A DNA stretch of 36,777 nt. It comes from CALXSC01 sp035470525. Lineage in GTDB: Bacteria > Pseudomonadota > Alphaproteobacteria > Rickettsiales > UBA1997. Below the pieces are notes generated by a model that saw nothing but the letters and a program-made list of their open reading frames with translations, was not told where the DNA came from and did not search any database. This document shows positions 26,271 through 35,444 of the stretch, one piece after another (within the stretch, counting starts at the first letter, position 1; each line of letters begins with the position of its first letter). The DNA is taken from NCBI GenBank assembly GCA_035470525.1, contig DATIQT010000105.1, forward strand, positions 1 through 36,777. The letters are read 5' to 3'. Made by a program: the position numbers and the translations under genes.

Positions 26271-28616
26271 ATGTTAAATAAAAAAGTTTTGATTTCTTGC
26301 TATTCGCAATCGTCAAGAGAAAGATTAAAAATTATGCTTTCTGAGTATAATTTTGTGTCTATTTTTATTGAAAGCTTTTCTGAAGTTGAGAAATTAAAAG
26401 TTGGGCAAATTGGCTTAATTAATGTTATAATCAAAAATGGTTTTGAATGTGATGATTTAATAGTTATTACAGAACAAGATTTATTTGGTGAAAAGATTAT
26501 CAAAACTTCAAGTTCTGAGAAAAGTTTAGAAAAAATTCTAAAAGAACAAATAGATTTAAATATTGGCGATTTGGTAGTACATAGAGATTATGGACTTGGT
26601 AGATTCATTGGGTTAGAAACTATAGGAAAATATGATGGCATAGCTAATGATTACCTAAAGATTGAATATGCAAATATAACACACCTTTTTGTTCCAATTG
26701 AAGATTTTGATTTAATTACAAGATACGGAGAATTTAATGAAGATGTAATTTTAGATAAGCTTGGTTCTGAAAAATGGGCTGTAAAAAGAAATAAAGTAAG
26801 AGAAAAACTTGAATTAATAGCAAAGGATTTAATAAAAATTGCGAGTTTTAGAAAATTATCACAAGCTCCAATTTTAGTTCCAAATGAAAATGAATATAAA
26901 GAGTTTTGTGCAAGATTTGAATATACAGAAACTAATGATCAATTAAAAGCTATTAAAGATGTGGAAAAAGATTTCCAAAAAGGTACTCCTGCGGATAGAT
27001 TAATTTGCGGAGATGTTGGATTTGGAAAAACAGAAGTTGCTTTAAGAGCTGCATTTATAGCTGCTTCAAGTGAAAAAAATGCAGTCCAAGTAGCAATTGT
27101 AGTCCCAACAACACTATTATGCAAACAACATTATAATTTATTTAAAGAAAGATTTAAATATACAGGTTTAAATATCGCAACAATTTCAAGATTAACATCT
27201 CCAACACAGAATAAAACAACAAAACAAGATTTGGTTGATGGTAAAATTGATATAATTATTGGAACTCATGCTTTATTAGCTGATAGTATAAAATTTAAAA
27301 ACTTAGGGCTTTTAATAGTTGATGAAGAGCAAAGATTTGGAGTAAAACAAAAGGAAAAACTAAAAGAAATAAGCGCAGGAATACATTTAATCACATTATC
27401 AGCAACTCCAATTCCTAGAACACTACAAATGGCAATGACTGGTATTAGAGAATTAAGCTTAATCACAACACCTCCTGTTGATAGATTGAATATCAATACT
27501 TATGTGATGAATTTCGATGCAATAATTCTAGGTGAAGCTATAAAAAGAGAAGTTAACAGAGAAGGAAAAATAATGATTGTCGTGCCTAGAATTAGCGATA
27601 TTCCAGCCGTAGAAATGAAATTAAAAAATGTAATTTTACCTACAAATATAAAAAAAGAAGAAAACCAAGCTTTTCCTATATGTAAAGAAAAAAATGAAGA
27701 AAATTGCTATAAAATTGCTCACGGTCAAATGCCATCAAATAAACTAGATACAATAATAAATGATTTTTATGATGGCAAATTTAAAATATTAATTGCTACG
27801 ACAATTGTTGAAAGTGGATTAGATATACCGGATGCTAATACTATAATAATATATAAAGCAGATAAATTTGGACTTTCCCAATTACATCAATTAAGGGGCA
27901 GGGTTGGTAGAGGTAAAAAAATGGCTTATGCTTATTTAACTACTAACACTAATGAAAAAATAACAGATAATGCAGAAAAAAGATTAAAGGCTATTAAAGA
28001 AATCCAAGAAATTGGCGGTGGATTTGCTATAGCAAGTAGTGATATGGATATAAGAGGTAGTGGAAATATAGTTGGTGAAGAGCAATCAGGTTTTGTTAGA
28101 GAAACAGGTGTAGAACTTTACAATCAATTGCTTATTGAAGCAGTTCAAAAAGTAAAAAACAATAATGATTTTTCTGTTGTTGATTATGATTTTTCACCAC
28201 AAGTGAAGTTAAATATATCAACAAGTATTAGTAAAGATTATATAAATGATATAGGTTTAAGACTAAGTTATTACAGAAAATTAGCTGATATAAAAACAGA
28301 AGAAGAAAATAAAAATATTATAAGTGAATTAGAAAATAGGTTTGGAAAAATACCTCAAGAAATTTTCAATTTGCTTGAAATAGCTAAGATTAAAGATTTA
28401 TGTAAAAAATGTGGCATAGTTAAATTAGAATTAAATAAAGAAAATATTGATATTTCTTTTTACAATGACAAATTTAAAAATCCTGATTATTTGATAAAAT
28501 TAATACAACAAGGTAAAGCAAAAATGAAAAAGCAAAATATTTTAAGCTTTGTAGTAATTGGGAATGTTTTTGAGAGAATTGAAGATATTTTAGAAAATAT
28601 TAGACTTGGTGCTTAA
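26271..28616 (+). CDS. mfd: Transcription-repair coupling factor Mfd, N-terminally short
   Basis: Mfd removes RNA polymerase stalled at lesions and recruits excision repair. This 781-residue form holds a D3-like start (about 1-75, ending LIVITEQDLFGEK), the RNA-polymerase interacting CarD-like domain (about 95-175, GDLVVHRDYGLGRFIGLETI at 99-118), the RecG-like motor with GDVGFGKTE at 247-255 and DEEQ at 351-354, SATPIPRTLQ and QLRGRVGRG, and the C-terminal TRCF domain (from about 650). The usual protein is about 1150 residues: the UvrB-like module (D1a-D2-D1b) is absent. An upstream in-frame stretch to 26133 runs over tRNA-Cys and encodes no such domain, so the ATG at 26271 is taken. Polymerase release should persist; UvrA recruitment is doubtful. 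Confidence 0.92.
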   Translation: MLNKKVLISCYSQSSRERLKIMLSEYNFVSIFIESFSEVEKLKVGQIGLINVIIKNGFECDDLIVITEQDLFGEKIIKTSSSEKSLEKILKEQIDLNIGDLVVHRDYGLGRFIGLETIGKYDGIANDYLKIEYANITHLFVPIEDFDLITRYGEFNEDVILDKLGSEKWAVKRNKVREKLELIAKDLIKIASFRKLSQAPILVPNENEYKEFCARFEYTETNDQLKAIKDVEKDFQKGTPADRLICGDVGFGKTEVALRAAFIAASSEKNAVQVAIVVPTTLLCKQHYNLFKERFKYTGLNIATISRLTSPTQNKTTKQDLVDGKIDIIIGTHALLADSIKFKNLGLLIVDEEQRFGVKQKEKLKEISAGIHLITLSATPIPRTLQMAMTGIRELSLITTPPVDRLNINTYVMNFDAIILGEAIKREVNREGKIMIVVPRISDIPAVEMKLKNVILPTNIKKEENQAFPICKEKNEENCYKIAHGQMPSNKLDTIINDFYDGKFKILIATTIVESGLDIPDANTIIIYKADKFGLSQLHQLRGRVGRGKKMAYAYLTTNTNEKITDNAEKRLKAIKEIQEIGGGFAIASSDMDIRGSGNIVGEEQSGFVRETGVELYNQLLIEAVQKVKNNNDFSVVDYDFSPQVKLNISTSISKDYINDIGLRLSYYRKLADIKTEEENKNIISELENRFGKIPQEIFNLLEIAKIKDLCKKCGIVKLELNKENIDISFYNDKFKNPDYLIKLIQQGKAKMKKQNILSFVVIGNVFERIEDILENIRLGA

Positions 28617-28645
28617 ATAATTTTAATTATTGATGATATAAGCTA

Positions 28646-28674
28646 TTGACAGAAAAATAATCAATTGCTATAAA
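28646..28674 (+). promoter_or_regulatory. Promoter of msbA
   Basis: Exact TTGACA (28646-28651), a 17-base spacer and TATAAA (28669-28674), 25 bases before the msbA ATG. It is one of the strongest promoter matches in the window. Confidence 0.75.
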
Positions 28675-28699
28675 AATGACATATATTTTGTAATTTAAT

Positions 28700-30538
28700 A
28701 TGTTTAATTTTTTTGAAAAAAACAAAAAAACAAAAAAAGATTTTAACTACGATAGTGGATTGCAAATCTTTAAAAGGGTTTTAATAGAAGCTTTTTTGCC
28801 AAATGCTTTTTACTTTGGTATCGCTATTGTTTTAATGAGTATTTGTGCCTCCGCAATAGCTTATAGAGCTTATTTAGTTAAACCAGCAATAGATCAAGTT
28901 TTTTTAGATAAAAATACAACAGCACTCATAATTATTCCTCTACAAGTAATTGGTATTGCTATAGCAATTTCAGCAATGACTTTTATTGAAATGTATTTAA
29001 TGCAAAGGACCACAACGAGAATAAATATGAAATATCAAAAAAGTTTATTTGAAAAAATAGTTAAATTTGATATAGATTACTTTCAAAACAAATCATCATA
29101 TAAAATATTAGATCATTTTGCAGATATTGGTGGATTAATGTCAGCATTAAATTTAATTTTAACCGGCGTAATAAAACAATTATTAACAATTATAGGATTA
29201 GTTGGCTTAATGTTTTATCAAAGCCCAGCATTATCTTGTGTAGCTTTTATAGCTTTCCCAGTTGCTATTTATCCAATATATAGAATTGGTAGAAGTTTGA
29301 AAAGTATGGCTACAAAAGGAAGAGAATTATCAGGATCATTAGCAGCTGGTATGGGAGAAAGCTTAGGACTTATAAAATTAGTAAAATCTAATGCTACAGA
29401 AGATTATGAAGTTTCAAAATTAGAATACAATATTAAGACAGTTTATAAAATGTCTATGAAAATGATTAGAAAATCATTAGCAACATCACCTATGATGGAA
29501 ATGGCAGGAAGTATTGGCTTTGCTGGTGTTATTTGGTACGGTGGTGGACTTGTTATAAAAGGTGAAATGACTACCGGTGCATTCTTCACATTTATGACTG
29601 CATTATTTAGTGTATACAAACCAGCTAAATCTTTTGCAGGATTAAATATTCAAATACAAACAGCATTAATATCAGCAAAAAGATTATTCAGGGTATTAGA
29701 TAGAGAACCTGAAATAAAAGACAAAGAAAATTCAGTAGAATTAAAAGATGTTATTGGTGATGTAGAATTTAAAAATGTTTCTTTCAGATATCCTTTACAC
29801 GATAAAAATGAACCCCTAGTTCCTGATGTTATAGAACATAAACTTTGTGATAAAATAGCATTAAATAATATTAATTTAAGTATAAAGCATGGAAATAGTA
29901 TTGCTCTTGTAGGACATTCCGGTAGTGGAAAATCAACAATATCTTATATGCTTTTAAGATTTTACGACCCAACAGAAGGAAAGATTTTAATAGATGGAAA
30001 AGATATTAAAAATTTAAAAATTAAGTCTTTAAGAGATAATATATCTGTTGTAAGCCAAGAAGTTTTAATATTTAATGACACCGTTAAAGCTAATGTAAAG
30101 TATGGGGCATTTAATGCTACTGATGAGCAAGTTATAGAAGCTTGCAAACTAGCAAATGCTGAAGACTTTATAAATGAATTACCTGATGGTTATGATACAA
30201 TATTGGGACCGAATGGTTGTTTGTTATCAGGTGGACAGAGGCAAAGAATTTCTATTGCAAGAGCTATATTAAAAAATACTCCAATTTTGTTATTAGATGA
30301 AGCTACTTCGGCTTTGGATCCAATATCTGAAAAATTAATTCAATCAGCTTTAAATAGGTTAATGAAAAATAGAACTACAATTATAATTGCTCACAGATTA
30401 TCAACAATTCAAAACTGTGATAGAATTTTCGTCTTACAAGAAGGAGAATTGAAAGAGCAAGGAAACCATGAAGAATTATTAGCACAAAATGGTATTTATG
30501 CTAATATGTACACTAAACAGTTTGAGAAAGCTATATGA
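28700..30538 (+). CDS. msbA: Lipid A/phospholipid ABC exporter MsbA-like
   Basis: A 612-residue half-transporter with an N-terminal six-helix membrane domain (about 25-340) and a C-terminal ATPase: Walker A GHSGSGKST at 405-413, signature LSGGQ at 509-513, Walker B ILLLDEAT, and the switch His in IIAHRLST. MsbA flips lipid A core or phospholipids across the inner membrane. The DUF374 acyltransferase gene overlaps its stop by 4 bases, a pairing that supports a lipid role. Between the A-loop (FRYP) and ALNNINL there is an extra segment of about 18 residues (LHDKNEPLVPDVIEHKLCDK) not present in ordinary MsbA. Other exporters of this fold remain possible. Confidence 0.88.
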   Translation: MFNFFEKNKKTKKDFNYDSGLQIFKRVLIEAFLPNAFYFGIAIVLMSICASAIAYRAYLVKPAIDQVFLDKNTTALIIIPLQVIGIAIAISAMTFIEMYLMQRTTTRINMKYQKSLFEKIVKFDIDYFQNKSSYKILDHFADIGGLMSALNLILTGVIKQLLTIIGLVGLMFYQSPALSCVAFIAFPVAIYPIYRIGRSLKSMATKGRELSGSLAAGMGESLGLIKLVKSNATEDYEVSKLEYNIKTVYKMSMKMIRKSLATSPMMEMAGSIGFAGVIWYGGGLVIKGEMTTGAFFTFMTALFSVYKPAKSFAGLNIQIQTALISAKRLFRVLDREPEIKDKENSVELKDVIGDVEFKNVSFRYPLHDKNEPLVPDVIEHKLCDKIALNNINLSIKHGNSIALVGHSGSGKSTISYMLLRFYDPTEGKILIDGKDIKNLKIKSLRDNISVVSQEVLIFNDTVKANVKYGAFNATDEQVIEACKLANAEDFINELPDGYDTILGPNGCLLSGGQRQRISIARAILKNTPILLLDEATSALDPISEKLIQSALNRLMKNRTTIIIAHRLSTIQNCDRIFVLQEGELKEQGNHEELLAQNGIYANMYTKQFEKAI

Positions 30539-31236
30539 TAAAAAATCAACTTAAAAAATTTTTTGCAAATAAAAATACACAGTTAACAATAGCTTGGATA
30601 GCTCATTTTATTTTATGGTTTGTTTATAAAACTTCAACAATAGTTAATAAAGGCAATATTGAAGAAATTGCAAAATACAATAAAAATAACAAAAGTATAA
30701 TTTTATTTACTTGGCACGGAAAAATTGCTGCTTCCACAATGGAATTAAACAGAGTTTTTAGAGAAGGAATTAAAAATGGCAAGAAATTATCAGTTTTAAC
30801 TTCAGGTCATAGAGATGGTCAAATTGCAGCAAATATCGCTAGATCTTTTAATTTTGAAACAATAGAAGGTTCAACAATAGACCCTAGAAAAGGTAGTTCT
30901 AAAAATAAAAAAAGTTTAACATCAATAAGAGAAATTATTAAATTAATTCCGCAAAACAGAGTATTTGTATTTGCTGGAGATGGTCCAAGAGGTCCCGCAT
31001 TTCAAATGAATACAAAAATCACAAACATAGCACAAAAAATGGGAATACCGATTGTATGTGTTGGTGTTTTTTATAGTAAAAAGATAAAACTTAAAACTTG
31101 GGATCAATTTGAAATACCTCTACCTTTTGGAGAAATCACTTTCAATTATAGTAAATTGCATATACTTGACAAAAATAAAGACATAAAAGAAATTAATGAA
31201 AGTCTGCAAAAAGAATCAAATAATCTCAGTTCTTAA
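30535..31236 (+). CDS. DUF374 family acyltransferase (lipid A/lysophospholipid type)
   Basis: A 233-residue protein with an N-terminal hydrophobic segment (about 18-33) and DUF374 motifs: FTWHGK at 58-63, TSGHRDGQIAA at 89-99 (His92, Asp94), a GST segment near 112, and AGDGPRGPAF at 147-156. The family is related to LpxL-type acyltransferases and PlsC, and in alphaproteobacteria it often lies beside msbA or kdtA. The start codon overlaps the msbA stop (ATGA), so the two are translationally coupled. The exact acyl acceptor is not known. Confidence 0.88.
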   Translation: MIKNQLKKFFANKNTQLTIAWIAHFILWFVYKTSTIVNKGNIEEIAKYNKNNKSIILFTWHGKIAASTMELNRVFREGIKNGKKLSVLTSGHRDGQIAANIARSFNFETIEGSTIDPRKGSSKNKKSLTSIREIIKLIPQNRVFVFAGDGPRGPAFQMNTKITNIAQKMGIPIVCVGVFYSKKIKLKTWDQFEIPLPFGEITFNYSKLHILDKNKDIKEINESLQKESNNLSS

Positions 31237-31309
31237 ATAAACAAAATTATTTTAATTGTTTTTTAAAAACTATTTAATATATTTATTTTGTATTTATAAA
31301 ATAAATATT

Positions 31310-31840
31310 ATGACAGAAAATACTAATTTAGATAAAACGGAAGGCGATAACGAAAAAAATTTAATATCTTTAATAATTAAAAATGTTAAAGGTAGTTTGT
31401 CAAAAATAACAACTTTTTGTGCAGAAAATAATATTAATATAGAGAGATTAGTTTTATCCAATTTCAAAACTGATAACAAACAACATAAAGTTATTATGTA
31501 TGTCAGCGGAGAAAGAACTAAAATCAATGCTTTAATCAGTAATTTTAAAAAAATAGATGTTGTTGTAAAAGCAACAAATTTTCTAGCAAATCAATATTTA
31601 GAAAGAGAATTAATGCTTGTTAAAATAAATACAAATAACAAATCTTTAGCAACAATTAATAATTTAGCTAATGATTACAATGGTAGAACCATTCTCGTTA
31701 ATGATGATATAATAATCTTTCAATTTACAAATGACGAAGAAACAAATGATGAATTAATGAAAAAATTAGAAGATATCTCCGAAGACATTGAAATTTTAAA
31801 AAGTGGTGTTGTTGCAATCTCTCTTGATACCAAAAAATAA
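31310..31840 (+). CDS. ilvH: Acetolactate synthase regulatory (small) subunit
   Basis: IlvH activates the catalytic subunit IlvB, first step of branched-chain amino-acid synthesis, and gives feedback inhibition by valine. The 176-residue protein has an ACT domain at about 19-88 (ISLIIKNVKGSLSKITTFCA, ENNINIERLVLSNF) and the linker YLERELMLVKINT near 103-115, then the C-terminal domain. An in-frame extension to 31256 encodes a hydrophobic stretch not seen in the family, so ATG at 31310 is taken. ilvB is not beside it, which is unusual, as ilvB and ilvH normally form an operon. The sequence is divergent, so the call is good but not certain. Confidence 0.75.
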   Translation: MTENTNLDKTEGDNEKNLISLIIKNVKGSLSKITTFCAENNINIERLVLSNFKTDNKQHKVIMYVSGERTKINALISNFKKIDVVVKATNFLANQYLERELMLVKINTNNKSLATINNLANDYNGRTILVNDDIIIFQFTNDEETNDELMKKLEDISEDIEILKSGVVAISLDTKK

Positions 31841-31863
31841 ATTAAACAACAAAAAGAGAGGCT

Positions 31864-32826
31864 ATGTTAAAACAAATACAAATAGGTAATTTAACTACCA
31901 AAAACAATCTTTTTCTTGCACCACTATGCGGAATCACAGATGCACCTTTTAGAGAAATAATACAAGATTTCGGTGGAGTTGGTTTAATGTATACAGAAAT
32001 GATACCAAGTCGTTCAATACACCACAAAGACTACCTAAAAAAAGTAAAAAACTCTTTTAAAATAAACGCAATCCAAATATCAGGAAACGACCCAAAATAC
32101 ATGATAGAAGCAGCAAAACTAAATGAAGACTTAGGTGCCGACTTAATAGATATTAATTTCGGTTGCCCCGTAAAAAAAGTTGTCAAAGGTTTTGCTGGTT
32201 CCGCTATAATGAAAGATGAAAAATTAGCCAGAGAAATCATACAAGCCGTAGTAGGTGCAGTAAAAATTCCAATAACCATAAAAATGAGAATGGGCTGGGA
32301 CTTCGACAACCTAAACGCCCCAACCATTGCAAAAATAGCCGAAGACGAAGGCATAAAATTAATCACAGTACACGGACGAACAAGAAACCAAATGTATGAA
32401 GGTCAAGCCGATTGGCAATTCATTTCCAAAGTCAAAGACAAAGTAAAAATACCAATCATTGCAAACGGAGATATAAAAACATCACAAGATGTTATTGAAG
32501 CATTAAAACAAAGCAACGCCGACGGCATAATGATCGGAAGAGGAACTTACGGCAAACCTTGGTTATTTAAACAAATAGAAACCGAATTACAAGGCGAACA
32601 ATTCACAGAACCAACAACAAAAGAAAAAGGCAAAATCCTACTCAAACATTTCAACAAAATAATTGAACATTATGGAGAAAACATAGGAATACCAATAGCT
32701 AGAAAACACATAGCTTGGTACAGCACAGGATTAAAAGGCTCAAGCGAATTTAGAAATGAAATAAATAAATTAAAAAATATTGATGAAATAAAAGAAAAAA
32801 TAGAAATATTTTTTGGATTTTGCTAA
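31864..32826 (+). CDS. dusB: tRNA-dihydrouridine synthase B
   Basis: DusB reduces uridine to dihydrouridine in the D-loop of tRNA, using FMN and NADPH. The 320-residue TIM-barrel protein has LAPLCGITDAPFREI near 19-33, the catalytic Cys101 in FGCPVKKVVK, KMRMGWD near 140, TVHGRTRNQMYEGQADW near 163-180, and GDIKTS and IGRGTYGKPWLF. AAAGAGAGG just before the ATG is a good ribosome binding site. Its coding strand is C- and A-rich at third positions, unlike the T/G-rich sugar genes and the A/T-rich mfd and msbA. The MITE-like element begins 69 bases after its stop. Confidence 0.95.
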   Translation: MLKQIQIGNLTTKNNLFLAPLCGITDAPFREIIQDFGGVGLMYTEMIPSRSIHHKDYLKKVKNSFKINAIQISGNDPKYMIEAAKLNEDLGADLIDINFGCPVKKVVKGFAGSAIMKDEKLAREIIQAVVGAVKIPITIKMRMGWDFDNLNAPTIAKIAEDEGIKLITVHGRTRNQMYEGQADWQFISKVKDKVKIPIIANGDIKTSQDVIEALKQSNADGIMIGRGTYGKPWLFKQIETELQGEQFTEPTTKEKGKILLKHFNKIIEHYGENIGIPIARKHIAWYSTGLKGSSEFRNEINKLKNIDEIKEKIEIFFGFC

Positions 32827-33224
32827 TTATAGTTAATAAACTTAATAAATCATTGTTATTTCAATTTTAAATCTTTGTTTGTTTTTATTATTTTTAGACA
32901 CTGTTATCAAAGGTTCACAATTTTTACAACTAAACTATCATTTATATTTTGATTAATCATATTTTCCATTTAAACTCTAACTTATACTTTGAACAACCTT
33001 CGTCATCACTATACTACCGTACGATATAATTTCAAAAAAACCATTCTTTCTTGTGGTGTTGGATCTCCGCACTACTGTCCGAGATAATTTCAACAAAAAA
33101 TCAGCTATTATTGAAAATAAAAGCTATATTTATTAAAAATCACTGTAGAGACTTGAAATTTAATAAATTTATTTTTTACTCTGAACTTTATAAAAACATT
33201 ATAGTCTGTTTTTTTACTACACTA

Positions 33225-33260
33225 CCGCTTGGATTCCAGCTTTAGCTGGAATCCAAGCGG
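33225..33260. repeat. Perfect 17-bp hairpin of the GGATTCC type
   Basis: CCGCTTGGATTCCAGCT (33225-33241) and its exact complement (33244-33260) are separated by TT. It lies within MITE-like element 2. A loose partial copy, AAGCTGGAATC, is near 33329. Confidence 0.75.
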
Positions 33261-33380
33261 CGGTGTAACAAAATAGTAAAACAAATAATTTTAATAAATC
33301 AAAAATTATCTCGGACATTAGTGCACGAAAGCTGGAATCAAAACAATAGTGCAATAAACAAAGTCAGCTATTATTAATGA

Positions 33381-33441
33381 ATTACCCAGTCAAGCTCTTC
33401 TAAATTCGCATTCGCTCATTAAGAAAAGCTAGCTGGGTAAT
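33381..33441. repeat. Inverted repeat ATTACCCAG
   Basis: ATTACCCAG at 33381-33389 is complementary to 33433-33441, with imperfect pairing continuing inward (AAGCTCTTCT against AGAAAAGCT). It lies within MITE-like element 2. Confidence 0.5.
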
Positions 33442-33534
33442 GACTGTATAGTCCCTATTGATTATAAAATAGATTTATTTAATAATCTATCATTAGAAAC
33501 CATAATAAATTTTATGAACCTTTGATAACGGTGT

Positions 33535-34128
33535 CTAAAATTCTTTTTTATTTTTGAATGCTATATCTAATGTACTTTCATCTAAATAATTAAACTCACT
33601 ACCTAAAGGTATTCCATAAGCAGGTTTCATAATTTTAACATCAAAACCTTTTAACAAATCTACTATATAAAAAGCTGTTGTTTGTCCTTCTATAGTCGGG
33701 TTTGTTGCGATTATTACTTCTTTAATGCTACTATCACTATTTAATCTATTAACTAATCCTTCTAAATTTAAATCATTAGGTCCTCTTCCTTCACTTGCTG
33801 ATAAACTTCCTCCAAGTACATGGTATTGTCCTTTATAAATCATAGTACTTTCAATAGCCCATAAATCAGCCACACTTTCAACAATACATAAAACATCATT
33901 GTTTCTTGTGGTATCAATACAAATTTCGCAAGTATCGTCAGTAGTTAAATTGCCACATTTTGGGCATTTTTTTATATTTTGATATCCTTCTTCTAATAAT
34001 GAAATTAGAGGTGACATAACACTTTCTTTGTTATTTAAAAGATGTAATACCATTCTTCTTGCTGATCTAGGTCCTAAAGATGGTAATTTTGAAAACACTT
34101 TTATTAAATCGTTTAAAATATTATTCAT
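33535..34128 (-). CDS. recR: Recombination mediator RecR
   Basis: RecR works with RecF and RecO to load RecA on single-stranded DNA at gaps. The 197-residue protein has the N-terminal helix-hairpin-helix (LPSLGPRSARRM near 15-26), the zinc finger Cys55, Cys58, Cys67 and Cys70 (CPKCG, CEIC), a Toprim domain from about 78 (VLCIVESVADLWAIE, ATNPTIEGQTTAFYI), and the C-terminal AYGIPLGSEFNYLDESTLDI. Length is normal. Its last codons and TAG stop overlap the right end of MITE-like element 2, so its natural 3' end may have been replaced. It is 14 bases downstream of murD on the same strand. Confidence 0.96.
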   Translation of the reverse strand: MNNILNDLIKVFSKLPSLGPRSARRMVLHLLNNKESVMSPLISLLEEGYQNIKKCPKCGNLTTDDTCEICIDTTRNNDVLCIVESVADLWAIESTMIYKGQYHVLGGSLSASEGRGPNDLNLEGLVNRLNSDSSIKEVIIATNPTIEGQTTAFYIVDLLKGFDVKIMKPAYGIPLGSEFNYLDESTLDIAFKNKKEF

Positions 34129-34142
34129 AAAATCTATTACCT

Positions 34143-35444
34143 TTATATTTTTAAATATTCTTTAAATTTATTTCCTCTTTCTTCAAAATTTTTAAACATA
34201 TCATAACTTGGTGCGCCGGGTGATAATGTTATAACAATGTCTTTTTCATTTTTTGATTTATCTATAAGTAAGTCTATACATTCTTCCAAACTTTTACAAA
34301 TGTTAAAATAATGAATATTAAGTTTTTCTAATTCTTCTGCAATTCTTTTTCCTGTTTGTCCTAATAAAGATATATATTTTATATTTTTGTTTTCTGATAT
34401 GTATTTTGCTAATTCAGAATAGTCCTGCTCTCTATCAAAACCACCTAATATTCCATAAATATTTTTATCTTTAAAAACATTAAAACAGGCGATTGTAGTT
34501 TCAGGAGTTGTTGAAATACTATCATTAACAAAAATTGTGTTATTCTTCTTTATAATCTCTAATCGGTGCTCGACTGGTTGAAAATTATCAAAATCATCTT
34601 GTTTTATTTTTGATAAATCAATATTTAAATGTTTTAAGGTTGTTAAAATACTACACAAATTTTGGTAATTATGCTCTCCTAAGAGTTTCATATTTTTTGA
34701 AGAGAGTAGTTTTTTTTCTCCATCATAAAAAAAGCTATTATTATAATGTATTGTTGATTGAGTGTTAAATTCAATTTTATTTTTTATGCTTTTTGTATAA
34801 AGCGCAACTCTTTTATCAGTACCGTTTATAATAGATGTTTCTACACTTTTTAATAAATTACATTTGTCTTTGTAATATTGTTCGTGTGTTTGATGCCATT
34901 GTATGTGTTCTGGAAATAAATTCAATAATATTGCGATTTTTGGAAATTCTAATAAATCACTATTTTGGTAGCTTGATAATTCTATAACCACAAAATCTTT
35001 CTTTTTAGCTTCTTCAATTAGTTCTATTGTTGGAATACCCATATTTCCAGTAAGCATAACATTATAACCTAATTTTTCTAATATATATGCAAAAAATGTT
35101 GCTGTAGTTGTTTTTCCTTTTGTTCCTGTAATTCCAATAGTAATTGCTTTTGAATCTTTTAATTCACTGAAAAATATTGTTTTTTCGGTTATAAATTGTG
35201 TTCCGAAATGTTCTTTCGCGTATATAATTTCTGGTTTATAAATACTGACACCAGGTGAACGAATTACTATATCAATTCCTTTTAAATCATCAATTAATTT
35301 TTGACTATCTGTATAATTTTTATCATCTAATATAGGTATTTCTTTTTCTGGAAATTTTTTCTGTAAAACTTTTAATATAGATTTTCCTTCAATACCACTT
35401 CCCCAAATAGCTATATTTTTATTTTTTAAATTTGAAATTTTCAA
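34143..35444 (-). CDS. murD: UDP-N-acetylmuramoyl-L-alanine--D-glutamate ligase
   Basis: MurD adds D-glutamate to the peptidoglycan precursor in the cytoplasm. The 433-residue protein has an N-terminal UDP-binding domain (IAIWGSGIEGKS at 11-22), the ATP loop GITGTKGKTTTA at 104-115, GNMGIP and ELSSYQ in the central domain, and the C-terminal ligase domain with EHRLE, FVNDSISTTPETT and ILGGFDREQDYS. Its ATG lies 26 bases inside the 3' end of the M48 protease gene upstream, so the two are cotranscribed and likely coupled. Length is close to the usual 440-450. Confidence 0.95.
   Translation of the reverse strand: MKISNLKNKNIAIWGSGIEGKSILKVLQKKFPEKEIPILDDKNYTDSQKLIDDLKGIDIVIRSPGVSIYKPEIIYAKEHFGTQFITEKTIFFSELKDSKAITIGITGTKGKTTTATFFAYILEKLGYNVMLTGNMGIPTIELIEEAKKKDFVVIELSSYQNSDLLEFPKIAILLNLFPEHIQWHQTHEQYYKDKCNLLKSVETSIINGTDKRVALYTKSIKNKIEFNTQSTIHYNNSFFYDGEKKLLSSKNMKLLGEHNYQNLCSILTTLKHLNIDLSKIKQDDFDNFQPVEHRLEIIKKNNTIFVNDSISTTPETTIACFNVFKDKNIYGILGGFDREQDYSELAKYISENKNIKYISLLGQTGKRIAEELEKLNIHYFNICKSLEECIDLLIDKSKNEKDIVITLSPGAPSYDMFKNFEERGNKFKEYLKI

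Larger units (their letters stand above)
32895..33537. mobile_element. MITE-like element 2 (643 bp, composite)
   Basis: Inverted ends share TAGACAC(T/C)GTTATCAAAGGTTCA (left at 32895, right ending 33537), and both begin with TA. The inner left part carries CATTTAAACTCT and ACTTATACTT as in element 1. The middle contains a half copy of the TGTTGGGT-CTCCGA hairpin (33052-33069), near-repeats ACTAC(C/T)GT-CGA-ATAATTTCA at 33013 and 33071 with an inverted partner near 33303-33323, and two hairpins. No convincing ORF is present. The right end provides the TAG stop codon of recR. This covers the gene-free stretch 32827-33534. Confidence 0.65.

Noticed and set aside
33051..33245. 64-residue open frame inside MITE-like element 2
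   Set aside because: It spans repeats, lacks a ribosome binding site and has no plausible protein pattern.
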